From an uncultured Phycisphaerales bacterium (GTDB lineage: Bacteria; Planctomycetota; Phycisphaerae; Tepidisphaerales; Tepidisphaeraceae): a DNA stretch of 64,000 nucleotides. The translations under genes were made by a program, and so were the position numbers. Below are positions 17,023-26,146 of the stretch, piece after piece (position 1 is the first letter of the stretch; the number at the start of each line of letters is the position of its first letter). Under the pieces are notes generated by a model, which worked only from the letters and a program-made list of their open reading frames with translations, did not search any database and was not told where the DNA came from. The stretch spans positions 1 through 64,000 of the forward strand of contig CAIQIQ010000023.1 in NCBI GenBank assembly GCA_903871935.1. The letters run 5' to 3'.

Positions 17023-19176
17023 TTAGTCCCTCCAGATGCCGCCGCCGAAGGTGGTCACAAATGTGCTTCCACTCTCTCGGTCAAACAGCATATGAAGCGG
17101 TCCGGAATGAGGCACACCCGGATAATCAGTCCAGGTCATCCCGGCGTCGTTACTCACCTGCATGCCGTTTTCGAAGGAAGTGAAGAAGATGCGGTTCCTG
17201 TCCGAAGGATCTATGATGGGCGCGTACCCCGCGGGAACACTCAGTATCTTCGTCCAGGAAGCTCCTCCGTTCATGGTTTTGAAACAGCCTCCCTGCGCAT
17301 TACTCCCGCTCCCGACATAGATGATATTGGGATCCACCGGGTCTATGTCGAATTCCGTCGGCCAGAGTATTGAGGTGCTCGCTGTGATTTCCGACCAGGT
17401 CTGCTCATCTTTGTTAAGCTTGAACAGACCACCCTTCTGCACGCCAGTACTGTTGAAAGTGATGCTGCAGTATATGGTCCCATCCTTGTACCGCTTCAAG
17501 GTGCAGACATTCTTGTTCGCGCCGACCGCCAGGCCGGATGAGCAGCGTTGCCATGTAGTACTGCCGCTGATCAGTTTGTATACACCGTCTCCTATCATTG
17601 CCACATACAAAGCCTTGTCAGATGGGTCCAGGATAATTGAACGGGGGGCGGCAGTTGTTACCGGAAGACCTTTGCCTGTGGAAATATCGGTCCAGGTGGC
17701 CCCGAAGTCCGCGCTCTTCACAACGCCCCCCGCATACGCATAGCCCTTGGCAAGATAAGTGGAGTTCAGCGGGATGTCATGGGTCCTGGCCGCGGCGGCG
17801 TAGATGGTTCCGGGCGTATCGAGGTCAAACGCCACTTCGTAGAACGTATTCCTCCATGCTGTCGGGACCCCGGTCATACTATCGCTCCAGGTCGCCCCGC
17901 CATCCGTGCTTCTCTTGAAGCCGGTATCGGAGTAGCATCCATAGCGGTAACTTCTCCTTGCCGGGTCAATGTAATAGAACCAGGTCGTCATACCGTCGAG
18001 CCCTCTGGTGACCCACCTTTTGCCGGCTGCCTTTACCCCGGAGTCGGCGTAGTTGGTGTAGATCTGGTTCCAATCGCCCCCTCCGTTGGTCGTAAGGAAT
18101 ATCTCGCCGTATCCACAGCCGATGAGCTGGTTGGCATCGGCCGGATTGATATTGATTCCCTGCGTCAAAGGTCCCGATTGCCCGATTCCCCATTCATACG
18201 CTTTATAGCCGAATTGCACATTGCCCCCGGACAAACTCGGAGAATACACATTCGTCCATCGAGCCCCGCTATTTGTGGTTTTATAGATGTTGTAGCTGTT
18301 TGATCGCTCTGCGACGTTGACATACGCAGTGGTCGGAAGATCATCGGCAACAAGCACTTTTTGAAGGTGAAGGGCGCTATCTATTCCTGTCATCACGCTC
18401 GACCAGTTTTCTCCCCGATCTGACGAGTGGTAGACATCACCGTTCGACGTGGCGATGCAGTAGATGGCTGCACTTCCTGCCGTACTCCCCCCGGCAAAGC
18501 TCGTTATTGCGCCGCCTCCGGGCAGCGTGCCATTCTTCTTCGTCCAGGTGACACCGCGGTTGTCGGAACGGTAGATCCCGCCATCTTCCGTGGCGGCAAA
18601 ATAGCTTCCGGTCGACTGGTCAACCAGAAAGCCAAGGACCTTTCCGGCGACCGTCGGACAGACCATCCAGGTGCTTCCACCATTTGTACTTTGGTACGCA
18701 TTGGCCGCCGTTCCGGCCAACATGAACTTCGCATTGGCTCGGTCGATGTAGATCGAAATGAGATTGCTGTTGCCGAACTGGGACTTTGGCGCCAGAACGC
18801 TCCAGGTGACACCCTTATCCGTGCTCGTGAAGAGCGCATCGGCCGTCGTTCTATTCCTGCCAAAGGCGAATACCGTATTCGGATCAGTCGGATGAAACAC
18901 CGGAGTGCAGTAGAATATGCCGTTTCCTCTTCCCTGGTACTTAATACTGTTGAGCTGCTTCCAATCCACCATTCGCCAGCTCGCGCCACCATCGATACTC
19001 GTAAACACCCCCGCCATATCGTTTCCGTATATGAAGAACTTGGGGTCCGCGGGAGACATGGCAATAACCTGGGCGCCCGCTCCGTTTCCGATACCCTCAT
19101 TGACCCAGGGCGCAGCAAATACAGAAGCCGTCGCGGCCAAGGCAAATAGCAGTGCCGTTATTGCTTTGCTTTTCAT
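17023..19176 (-). CDS. Secreted Asp-box (BNR/VPS10-like) beta-propeller protein, GH74-like
   Basis: 717 residues with a signal peptide (MKSKAITALLFALAATASVFA). About eleven Asp-box motifs SxDxGxxW recur, for example SIDGGASW, STDKGVTW, SSDRGENW, RSTDGGATW, KTMNGGASW, which cap the blades of seven-bladed propellers (two are likely). The N-terminus 'NGAGAQVIAMSPADPKFFIYGNDMAGVF' resembles GH74 xyloglucanases and related 'sortilin/photosystem-stability-like' proteins. Catalytic Asp residues of GH74 cannot be assigned with confidence, so enzyme activity is uncertain. AAGGAG precedes ATG 19176. The gene lies 31 bp after another secreted protein in the same direction, probably one transcript. Confidence 0.85.
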   Translation of the reverse strand: MKSKAITALLFALAATASVFAAPWVNEGIGNGAGAQVIAMSPADPKFFIYGNDMAGVFTSIDGGASWRMVDWKQLNSIKYQGRGNGIFYCTPVFHPTDPNTVFAFGRNRTTADALFTSTDKGVTWSVLAPKSQFGNSNLISIYIDRANAKFMLAGTAANAYQSTNGGSTWMVCPTVAGKVLGFLVDQSTGSYFAATEDGGIYRSDNRGVTWTKKNGTLPGGGAITSFAGGSTAGSAAIYCIATSNGDVYHSSDRGENWSSVMTGIDSALHLQKVLVADDLPTTAYVNVAERSNSYNIYKTTNSGARWTNVYSPSLSGGNVQFGYKAYEWGIGQSGPLTQGININPADANQLIGCGYGEIFLTTNGGGDWNQIYTNYADSGVKAAGKRWVTRGLDGMTTWFYYIDPARRSYRYGCYSDTGFKRSTDGGATWSDSMTGVPTAWRNTFYEVAFDLDTPGTIYAAAARTHDIPLNSTYLAKGYAYAGGVVKSADFGATWTDISTGKGLPVTTAAPRSIILDPSDKALYVAMIGDGVYKLISGSTTWQRCSSGLAVGANKNVCTLKRYKDGTIYCSITFNSTGVQKGGLFKLNKDEQTWSEITASTSILWPTEFDIDPVDPNIIYVGSGSNAQGGCFKTMNGGASWTKILSVPAGYAPIIDPSDRNRIFFTSFENGMQVSNDAGMTWTDYPGVPHSGPLHMLFDRESGSTFVTTFGGGIWRD

Positions 19177-19207
19177 TCGTCCAACTCCTTCGTGCCGATC
19201 GCTCTAC

Positions 19208-20392
19208 TTACGGACCGCGTCTGGGGATCTTCACCACGCCGGCAAGCTCCTTGTTCCGAGACAGTTTCGATACGGGGAATTCGAATCTGGCGGTACTGGT
19301 GCCCTTGCTTTCGTAGTCTGGAATGTAGATGTTTTCTCGGCTCCTGTCGATTTTGGCCATCTCGTACTGCTCCCTGCTGAAGTACACCTTGAAATAGCCC
19401 TGGGAATCGACGCGCGCGCTGCCGGCGTAGGAGAAGTCGACGTGGATTTCTGCGCCAGGCCAGGGAGCTGGATCCAGGACTGGCGGTGAACCATCGCCAA
19501 AGAGAATCCGCCCATAATAGAACTGCGGCGCAGCGATCTTGACCGGCTGGCCAGTCCGTTTGTCCAGGGAGAGTCTATCGATGCTCAGCCTTGGATCATC
19601 TTCTCGCGCTTCGGTCGCCCAGTTGCCCATTGTCAGCGTTAGCCATGATGCGCCTGTCTTCAGAGCCGCAAGTTCCTTCTCGGAAAATGCCGCATGGAAG
19701 TACCCATCGTGGCCGACCTCGCCAAGTTTGATCCCGGCCTTGACGCCCCTCTCCCAGAGGGTGACCCTCGTTGTTACTCCATCTTCGAAATCGCAAGCAG
19801 GCGTGGCGTCGTCGAACTGCACCTGTGCAAACCACACTTTGCGCTGAGGCTTGGCTGCTCTGCCCATCAATGGGCACTGGGCCACCTCGCTGTGCAGGAT
19901 GACATGGTCAGGAAGTGTGATCTTCGTCCAGAATGCCTGGTCGGCAGCGGGATCAACCAGCAGAGTCAGCGTCGGCTCATAGGTATCGGAGCCCTCGTCT
20001 CTCCGGGCCATGCCCCGCGCGATTCCCCCGAGGACATGCAGCTCTGCATTATAGCTGATCATGTCTCCGTTGAACGCCTTGACGTGATCATTCCCCGCCT
20101 TGATCCATAGCTCATGGTCACGCATTCGCGTTTCCGAAAACAAGCGGATCAGGTCGTTGATCCCCTCGGGACTGGCTTTGAAGTAGAAGTTCTCATTGCC
20201 ATTCACCCAGATCGAATAGACGCGCGACTCGTGCCGAAGCAGTTCGGTAATCCCCATCGGCCAACCAGGCTGGGCGATCGTCGGTTCCCTTTGGGCGCTT
20301 TCGGGGCCCACCTGCTCCGTAGCCAAACCATGGCTGCCCCTGATACTGCTCAACAGCGCCAATACGACAACAAACACACGATACGTTCTCAT
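19208..20392 (-). CDS. Secreted protein of unknown function
   Basis: 394 residues from ATG 20392 (an upstream in-frame start at 20455 would put charged residues before the signal). The N-terminus MRTYRVFVVVLALLSSIRGS is a signal peptide. I do not recognise the family. It contains two similar modules, each with a 'VxFxxxxxxxRVTLxExGVKAGIKLGEVGHDGYFHAAFSEKEL'-type segment in shortened form: 'GEVGHDGYFHAAFSEKEL' near 265 and 'ARVDSQGYFKVYFSREQYE' near 350, suggesting tandem beta-sandwich domains. The first half ('YSIWVNGNENFYFKASPEGINDLIRLFSET') may be a separate domain. It is followed closely by the Asp-box protein and may act with it at the cell surface. Confidence 0.75.
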   Translation of the reverse strand: MRTYRVFVVVLALLSSIRGSHGLATEQVGPESAQREPTIAQPGWPMGITELLRHESRVYSIWVNGNENFYFKASPEGINDLIRLFSETRMRDHELWIKAGNDHVKAFNGDMISYNAELHVLGGIARGMARRDEGSDTYEPTLTLLVDPAADQAFWTKITLPDHVILHSEVAQCPLMGRAAKPQRKVWFAQVQFDDATPACDFEDGVTTRVTLWERGVKAGIKLGEVGHDGYFHAAFSEKELAALKTGASWLTLTMGNWATEAREDDPRLSIDRLSLDKRTGQPVKIAAPQFYYGRILFGDGSPPVLDPAPWPGAEIHVDFSYAGSARVDSQGYFKVYFSREQYEMAKIDRSRENIYIPDYESKGTSTARFEFPVSKLSRNKELAGVVKIPRRGP

Positions 20393-20590
20393 CCTTGCTG
20401 CTTTCTTCCCAACGGCCCCATCCAGTACCACTCTACCGCCCCGATCCCCTGCCACAAAGCAATAGCATCGCTATGGATCCTCCTCATCGTTGCGTCGTTT
20501 TGTCGTATTTGGCTCAGCACTCAGCCCGCCCAGCTCAACCGTGGTTGCGCAAAACGCCATGCCCTGTTATGATGACAGCCCTGAATCCTT

Positions 20591-21394
20591 ATGCGAACCG
20601 ATGGCAGAACCAACGACCAGTTACGCCCCATCAAGATCACCCGCTGTTTTACGCGCACACCGGCCGGATCCGTGCTCTGGGAACAAGGCAATACCGTAGT
20701 GCTCTGCACAGCGGCCATCTCGCCGGAACTCCCCCCATGGATGAAGGATGACCGCCCAGGTGGCTGGATAACGGCCGAATACGTCATGCTCCCCGCCTCC
20801 ACCCCCCAGCGCAAGCCCTGGCCCAAGATCGGGCATACCGATTCGCGTGGAACGGAGATTCAGCGGCTCATCGGCCGGGCAGTGCGTGCGGCCATTGATC
20901 TGTCCAAGATCGGCCCGCACACGATCGCCCTGGATTGCCAAGTGCTTCAAGCCGATGGTGGCACGCGGACGGCATCCATCTGCGCGGCGTATGTGGCGCT
21001 GGTCGATGCGGTCCGCAAGCTGCCGGCGAAGATTCTCGCACCACCGCGTCCAATCGCCGGTCCTCTGCCGGCTCGATATGATCCAATACACTACAACCCC
21101 GCCAAGGCGATCGTAGATCCAGTATCGGCCGTCAGCGTTGGTATTATTGACGGCGAGGTCCGGCTCGATTTGGCATATGATGATGATTCGCGGGCGGCCG
21201 TGGACATGAATATCGCCTATACCGCAGGCGGCAAGTTCGTGGAGATCCAAGGCTCGGCCGAGAATGGCGAAGGTTTCGGTCATCCGCAACTGCTCGAACT
21301 GGTTGAGCTTGCAACATGCGGCTGCCGGCAGATCGCCCAGCAACAGGCATCAGCGCTGGCTGTGGCAAAGGATGGTTCGGGAGAAATACCATGA
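20591..21394 (+). CDS. rph: Ribonuclease PH
   Basis: 267 residues matching RNase PH: 'MRTDGRTNDQLRPIKITRCF' at the start, 'GNTVVLCTAAISPELPPWMK', 'GWITAEYVMLPASTPQRKP', 'RGTEIQRLIGRAVRAAIDL', 'TIALDCQVLQADGGTRTASI' and 'GKFVEIQGSAENGEGF'. The enzyme trims tRNA 3' ends phosphorolytically. The usual 'MLPxATxTR' segment is MLPASTPQR here, a mild departure. It overlaps the next gene by 4 bp, and rdgB follows, matching the common bacterial rph-rdgB pairing with one extra gene between. Confidence 0.95.
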   Translation: MRTDGRTNDQLRPIKITRCFTRTPAGSVLWEQGNTVVLCTAAISPELPPWMKDDRPGGWITAEYVMLPASTPQRKPWPKIGHTDSRGTEIQRLIGRAVRAAIDLSKIGPHTIALDCQVLQADGGTRTASICAAYVALVDAVRKLPAKILAPPRPIAGPLPARYDPIHYNPAKAIVDPVSAVSVGIIDGEVRLDLAYDDDSRAAVDMNIAYTAGGKFVEIQGSAENGEGFGHPQLLELVELATCGCRQIAQQQASALAVAKDGSGEIP

Positions 21395-22416
21395 AATATC
21401 TGCTGTTACTGGCGTTGCTGTTGGGGGGATTGGCCGTGGTCGCGCGCGCGGCCGATGACAATCCTGCTCTGCCCAAAGATGCGATGTGGACGATCAACTG
21501 CCGTATCTTCACCGGCCCGCTCCGCGTTGAGATGGCCAAGCGTGCCAAAGAGGGTGTTGTCAAGCTCACGAACTGGAAGGACTGGTACGTCATTCAGGGG
21601 GAAGATGAAAGCACGCTCTTCTTCGGCTTCTACAAGGCGTCGCCTCTCCGCGACGTCGAAGGTGGCGATCCCAAGGAAGCAGAGCGGGCTCGGCAGGATT
21701 TGAAGAATATCAAGGCTCTGCGCGATACCGACGGCAATGCCCTCTTCCCGTTCTCGTTTCCCGCTGAAATCCCCCGCCCGGGATCGGAAGGCCCTCCCGA
21801 GTGGGACATCAAGAACACGCCTCCCGACCGCTACTGGTCCATACTGATCGGTGAATACCGCGATAACCCGGAGCGGAAAAAAGCCGCCGTTGAGGCAGTC
21901 AGAGTACTGCGCGAAGACAAAGTCGAGGCCTATTACCTGCACAACGCAACCACCAGCGGTGTGTGCGTCGGGGCTTGGCCAAGGGAAGCATTGAAACTCG
22001 AGAAGGATGCCGCAGCGCAGCCGGATGACCCGAACACGATCATCAAAGTCTACAACATCCCCCTGCCGAAGAACGCCATAACCGACTACTTCGATATGGA
22101 AGGTAAGCACTACAAGGTCTTCGCGCCGAAAGTGGAAATCCTGGATTTGAGCATGCGGGCGGCGGTGGACAAGAATCCCTACTTCTTCACCAATGGCAAA
22201 GTCTACAGCAAGCGAGTGAAGGACCGGAACGGCAAGGAACAAGATCTCCCTAATCCCTCGCTGCTCCTGATCATACCAAACCGGGGCGCAGCGATTGCTG
22301 GCGGTGAGAAGAAACCCGATGCCCAGCAGCCGCCGGCTCCGCCTCGCCCGGCCCCTGCACCCGCGCCCAAACCGAAGGATCAACCAGGAACAGGGAAACT
22401 CAAGAGTCTGGAATAG
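21391..22416 (+). CDS. Secreted/periplasmic protein of unknown function between rph and rdgB
   Basis: 341 residues from ATG 21391, which overlaps the rph stop (ATGA). A signal peptide (MKYLLLLALLLGGLAVVARA) is followed by 'ALPKDAMWTINCRIFTGPLRVEMAKRAKEGV', a region rich in Lys/Asp ('YVIQGEDESTLFFGFYK') and a Pro/Ala/Lys-rich tail ('PPAPPRPAPAPAPKP'). The 'SRVYLGxYxxxxxA'-like layout hints at an SPOR-type fold, but I cannot support it. It is translationally coupled to a cytoplasmic RNase, an odd pairing that may just reflect operon packing. Confidence 0.75.
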   Translation: MKYLLLLALLLGGLAVVARAADDNPALPKDAMWTINCRIFTGPLRVEMAKRAKEGVVKLTNWKDWYVIQGEDESTLFFGFYKASPLRDVEGGDPKEAERARQDLKNIKALRDTDGNALFPFSFPAEIPRPGSEGPPEWDIKNTPPDRYWSILIGEYRDNPERKKAAVEAVRVLREDKVEAYYLHNATTSGVCVGAWPREALKLEKDAAAQPDDPNTIIKVYNIPLPKNAITDYFDMEGKHYKVFAPKVEILDLSMRAAVDKNPYFFTNGKVYSKRVKDRNGKEQDLPNPSLLLIIPNRGAAIAGGEKKPDAQQPPAPPRPAPAPAPKPKDQPGTGKLKSLE

Positions 22417-22440
22417 CTCCGTCGCGCCGACGACCAAACC

Positions 22441-23058
22441 ATGAAGCTGCTGATCGCGACATCGAACAAGGGAAAGATCCGGGAATTCCGTGAAATGCTC
22501 GGGCAGGACCGCTTTACGTGGACCGACCTGAGCGAGCATCGCGAAATCCCGTCGGTCGAGGAGACCGGCGCTACCTTCCGGGCCAATGCCTGCCTGAAAG
22601 CCACCTCCTACGCCAAGGCCCTTGGCCTGTGGGCAATGGCCGATGACAGCGGACTGGAAGTCGACGCCATCGGGGGCACGCCCGGCGTTCACAGCGCCCG
22701 CTGGGCCGAAATGAACCACGCAGGCAAGGGCGATGCCGATAACAACGCCCTGCTGCTTAAGCAGCTTCACGATGTGCCGGATGAGCAGCGAACGGCTCGC
22801 TTCGTCTGCGCCCTGGCATTGTCCAACCCGCAGGGGCAGATCATCCTGACTGTGCGAGACACCGTGGAAGGGCGAATCATCCGCGCCCCTCGCGGCACGA
22901 ACGGGTTTGGGTATGATCCGCTCTTCTACTTTGATGAGTTTGCCTGCACGACCGCGGAACTGCCATCAGAGAAGAAGCATGAGATCAGCCATCGCGGCAA
23001 AGCGCTGCGACGCATGCGCGAGTTGATGGATGAATTGAACCTGCACCAACAGGGGTGA
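22441..23058 (+). CDS. rdgB: XTP/dITP diphosphatase (RdgB/HAM1)
   Basis: 205 residues, typical of the family (about 200). Signatures: 'LLIATSNKGKIREFREML' (nucleotide-binding N-terminus), 'ADDSGLEVDAIGGTPGVHSARWA' (metal and substrate acids), 'TNGFGYDPLFYFDEF' and 'EISHRGKALRRM'. It hydrolyses ITP, dITP and XTP to monophosphates and so keeps deaminated purines out of nucleic acids. It lies in a run of forward genes with rph upstream and a Usp gene 13 bp downstream. Confidence 0.95.
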   Translation: MKLLIATSNKGKIREFREMLGQDRFTWTDLSEHREIPSVEETGATFRANACLKATSYAKALGLWAMADDSGLEVDAIGGTPGVHSARWAEMNHAGKGDADNNALLLKQLHDVPDEQRTARFVCALALSNPQGQIILTVRDTVEGRIIRAPRGTNGFGYDPLFYFDEFACTTAELPSEKKHEISHRGKALRRMRELMDELNLHQQG

Positions 23059-23071
23059 TGAGGATGAGCCA

Positions 23072-23488
23072 ATGAGCCGGATTCTTGTCGCGATCAGCAG
23101 TCCGTGGGCGGCCAACCGAGTCGCCGAGCCAGTGATTGATCTGGCCCGCAAGATCGGCGCCGAGGTGCTGATCGTCCATGTCTCACGCCCATCGGGCGGC
23201 CAGATGCGTGAACAGGAACAGGCCGAAGGCGAAACGGCCATAAGCGCCCTGCGGCAGCAGCTTCAGGAGAAGTCGATCGCCGTGCAAAGTCTGCTGCTGT
23301 TCTCCGATGACATTGCCAGTGCGGTCCTGAGTACGGCAGAACAGCGCGACGTATCGTTGATCGTGCTTGGACTGACCGGCAAGAACGTTTTTGCTCGCCT
23401 GCTGGCAGGCAATGTCCCGGTGGAAATGATTAAGAACACGCGAATCCCGGTGCTTTTGCTGCCACCGGACTGGAACAAGACGCTTTAG
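23072..23488 (+). CDS. Universal stress protein (UspA-like)
   Basis: 138 residues with the Usp fold: 'SRILVAISSPWAANRVAEPVIDLARKIGAEVLIVHVSRP' at the N-terminus and 'VLSTAEQRDVSLIVLGLTGKNVFARLLAGNVPVEMIKNTRIPVLLLPP' at the C-terminus. The usual ATP-binding G-x2-G-x9-G-S/T is represented by GLTGKN...AGNV, lacking the standard Ser/Thr after the second Gly run, so ATP binding is uncertain. It sits between rdgB and the arginine decarboxylase on the same strand. Confidence 0.85.
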   Translation: MSRILVAISSPWAANRVAEPVIDLARKIGAEVLIVHVSRPSGGQMREQEQAEGETAISALRQQLQEKSIAVQSLLLFSDDIASAVLSTAEQRDVSLIVLGLTGKNVFARLLAGNVPVEMIKNTRIPVLLLPPDWNKTL

Positions 23489-23522
23489 AGTTGGACAATG
23501 GGCTATATGAAAAAGGCAACCA

Positions 23523-24077
23523 ATGCTTTCTGAAGATCTGATGCCGAAAGAAATCTTCTTCACCAAGGGCGCGGGAAGGCACGTTCATCGCCTGCAGTCA
23601 TTTGAGCTGGCGCTGCGCGAAGCGGGGATCGAGAAACAAAACCTCGTCCGTGTCTCCTCCATCTACCCGACCAGCGCCAAGATCATTCCCGCGAAGGATG
23701 GTATCGCCAAACTCCGCCCCGGTGCCATTACGTTCGTGGTGCTCGCCGAGGCATCCACTGATGAGCCGAACCGGCTTATCTGCGCAGGGGTTGGGCTGGC
23801 CATCCCGAAAAACCACGCGTACGGCTACATCGCCGAGCATCACGGCCACGGAATGAACGAAAAACGGACGGAAGACCTCGTGGAAGACATGTCGGCGACC
23901 ATGCTGGCGACGACACTGGGCATCGTACTCGACGCTGAAAAGGCGTGGGATGAACGGGAGCAGGAGTACAAGGCCTCGGGTGAAATCGTCAAGACGCGCT
24001 CGTTCGTGCAGACGGCCGAGGGAGACAAGCTCGGGCTCTGGACCAGCGTGGTCGCGGCCGCGGTGTTCATCCTGTAG
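23523..24077 (+). CDS. Pyruvoyl-dependent arginine decarboxylase
   Basis: 184 residues from ATG 23523 (AAAGG seven bases upstream; ATG 23541 is an alternative). Signatures: 'PKEIFFTKGAGRHVHRLQSFELALREAGI', 'NLVRVSSIYPTSAKIIP' with the Ser-Ser pair at about 45-46 where self-cleavage would generate the pyruvoyl group, 'PGAITFVVLAEASTDEP', and 'ICAGVGLAIP...YGYIAEHHGHG' with the Glu/His-rich stretch. It makes agmatine and CO2 from arginine. The family is best known from archaea and Chlamydia but is common in PVC bacteria. Agmatine would normally feed polyamine synthesis; no agmatinase or spermidine gene is nearby. Confidence 0.93.
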   Translation: MLSEDLMPKEIFFTKGAGRHVHRLQSFELALREAGIEKQNLVRVSSIYPTSAKIIPAKDGIAKLRPGAITFVVLAEASTDEPNRLICAGVGLAIPKNHAYGYIAEHHGHGMNEKRTEDLVEDMSATMLATTLGIVLDAEKAWDEREQEYKASGEIVKTRSFVQTAEGDKLGLWTSVVAAAVFIL

Positions 24078-24090
24078 GGTGAAGGGGAGC

Positions 24091-24810
24091 CTACCACCAC
24101 GCCCATTCGTGCGTGTTCAGCACGTACAGACCCAGCAGAAAATTCGTCACCCCGTGCATGATGATGCAGGCGCCGAGGCTGCGGGTATAGGCGAGCAGCG
24201 CCCCAATCATCAGGCCCCAACCGATGGCGGTAAGCCACTGCGGATGCACGACGCAGAAGGCGATGGCGATGATGAAGAACACCTTGGGTTCCCATTCGCC
24301 AACCTTGGCCAGTTTGAAGTCGGCCGGTGCAATCAGACGCCGCCAGAGATAATCCCGCCAGAACAGTTCCTCCATGAACGGCACGACAACGCTGGCGCCG
24401 ATCATGCGGATGGCGATCCAGCCCCACATCATCGACGGATTGGAGAAGTACTCATACGGCCTGAAGGCGTCGGCGGGCTTGAGCGCAAACCAGGATGGCA
24501 TTACTCTCTGTAGAAAGCTGTCCATGCCGATCCACTGGGCAATGCCCAGCACGCCCATGATTACGCCCAGCCACCAGTAATCCCATGTGATTGGAGTGTA
24601 GCGTTTGCCGAAGGCGATCAGCAGCGCGGCGGCCGCGATGGTCCGGCCGACATAGGCCCAGGGATACAGTTCCTTCCATGTGGATCCGACCCAGATGAAT
24701 AGCATGAAACTGAGCATTGGGACGAGGTACGCCAACTCATCACGGTCAAAACCCCAGAGCGGAGGATCGTGCTGGTCAGGCTTCGGAATGGCGTCGGAAG
24801 GGCGCACCAT
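24091..24810 (-). CDS. CPBP (CAAX-type) intramembrane metalloprotease
   Basis: 239 residues with about seven hydrophobic segments. The motif set of CAAX/CPBP proteases is present: 'MEELFWRDYLWRRL' (EExxxR-type), 'VVHPQWLTAIGWGLMIGALLAYT' and 'LGACIIMHGVTNFLLG' (HxxxN). It resembles the 'CAAX prenyl protease-related' group often found with exosortase systems; no exosortase is in view. Substrate unknown. It is the last gene of the reverse phoH-pgpH-ybeY-corC run, 46 bp after the CorC-like gene, and nearly abuts the convergent arginine decarboxylase. Confidence 0.88.
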   Translation of the reverse strand: MVRPSDAIPKPDQHDPPLWGFDRDELAYLVPMLSFMLFIWVGSTWKELYPWAYVGRTIAAAALLIAFGKRYTPITWDYWWLGVIMGVLGIAQWIGMDSFLQRVMPSWFALKPADAFRPYEYFSNPSMMWGWIAIRMIGASVVVPFMEELFWRDYLWRRLIAPADFKLAKVGEWEPKVFFIIAIAFCVVHPQWLTAIGWGLMIGALLAYTRSLGACIIMHGVTNFLLGLYVLNTHEWAWW

Positions 24811-24856
24811 GTGGGTGGGAACTCTACCCGCAGATGCAGCGGGAGGCTACTTCGCA

Positions 24857-26137
24857 CTACACCGCCGCCGCGCCGGCGGCCGGCGAGCTCAGTTCGAGGC
24901 GAACGCGGTTAATGCGCTGCGGCTCGGCATCGATCACGATAATGCGGAGAGGGCCAATGTTCACGATCGTCCCCTTCTCGGGGATTCGGCCGACGGTGTT
25001 GGCGATCATCCCGCCAAGCGTGCGGATCTCGCCATCTTCGGGCAAACTCACCGGCAGGAGCTGGTTGAGTTCCGCAATGGCGATGCGGGCATCGGCCTCG
25101 TAGGTGCGGTCATCGATCTTCTTGAGCATGGCGGGCTCCAATGGTTCGTGCTCATCACTGATCTCACCGACGAGCTGTTCGAGAATGTCTTCAATGGTTA
25201 TCAAGCCGGCGGTGCCGCCATACTCGTCCAGGACGATCGCCATGTGAACCTTGAGGTGGCGAAAATCTCGCAGCAGATCGCGCAACGGCTTGGTCTCGGG
25301 GGCGAAGAAAGCCGGGCGTATCGCCTTCTTCACGTCGAACTCGCCGGCCAGTTCGCCGACGTACTTCAACAGGTCGCGGGCATAGAGCACGCCGATGATA
25401 TGATCGAGTGTCTGCTCAAAGACAGGCACGCGCGAATGGCCGGTCTGTTCCACGGTCTGGCGAATCTCGGCGAGCGTGGAAGTGACATCGAGGGCGACGA
25501 TATCGGTGCGGGCGGTCATGACCTCGCGAGCCATGGCATCGCGGAATTCGATGACCGATTCGATCATCTCGCGTTCCTGTTCGTCAACGACACCTTCCTT
25601 CTCGCCGACTTCAACGGCGGTAAGGATCTGGTCTTCAACCGCCTGTTGCTCCTGCTTCTGGGTCTGTGGCCCGGCGGCCCGGCCGACAAGTTGATCGACA
25701 GCTCTCATCGCAGCAATGGCAGGCAGGGCAACCGCTCGCAACGTCGGCAGGATGCGAACACACGTTCCGATAACGATCTCGCCACCATGTCGAGCGATCG
25801 CCAGCGGCACGACCACCGAGACGACCGAGTTGATTGCCCCGGTAATCAGGAATGCGTAGAGGTACTGCAACCACCGATGCGCTTGTGTGTCCTCCAGCAG
25901 GGCGAGAACGCAGATGAGGGTGAGGATATTACAAAGCAACCGCAGCACCGCGGCCGAGAAGGAAAGCTCCTCGGCCTGTTCGACGATGGCGTCATACCAC
26001 TGCAGGCGGTCGCGACGTTTCATCCAGGCCTGCAGGCGTGAGCGGGAGAAATCGCGCAGGGCATAGGTGAGGGTGGAGAAAAACATCGCCCCGAGTGCGG
26101 CGGCAATGGTGGCGGCAATGAGCAGTCCCTGATACAT
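24857..26137 (-). CDS. CNNM/CorC-type hemolysin-family membrane protein (DUF21-CBS pair-CorC_HlyC)
   Basis: 426 residues. An N-terminal membrane domain of DUF21 type (about 1-165, three to four helices) is followed by a CBS pair ('[55 protein letters not shown]' in part, then '[42 protein letters not shown]', about 195-340). A C-terminal CorC_HlyC transporter-associated domain follows ('[25 protein letters not shown]'). Such proteins are linked to Mg2+/Co2+ efflux and tolerance. It lies 10 bp after ybeY in the conserved phoH-pgpH-ybeY order. Confidence 0.93.
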   Translation of the reverse strand: [426 protein letters not shown]

Positions 26138-26146
26138 GGTGATGGG

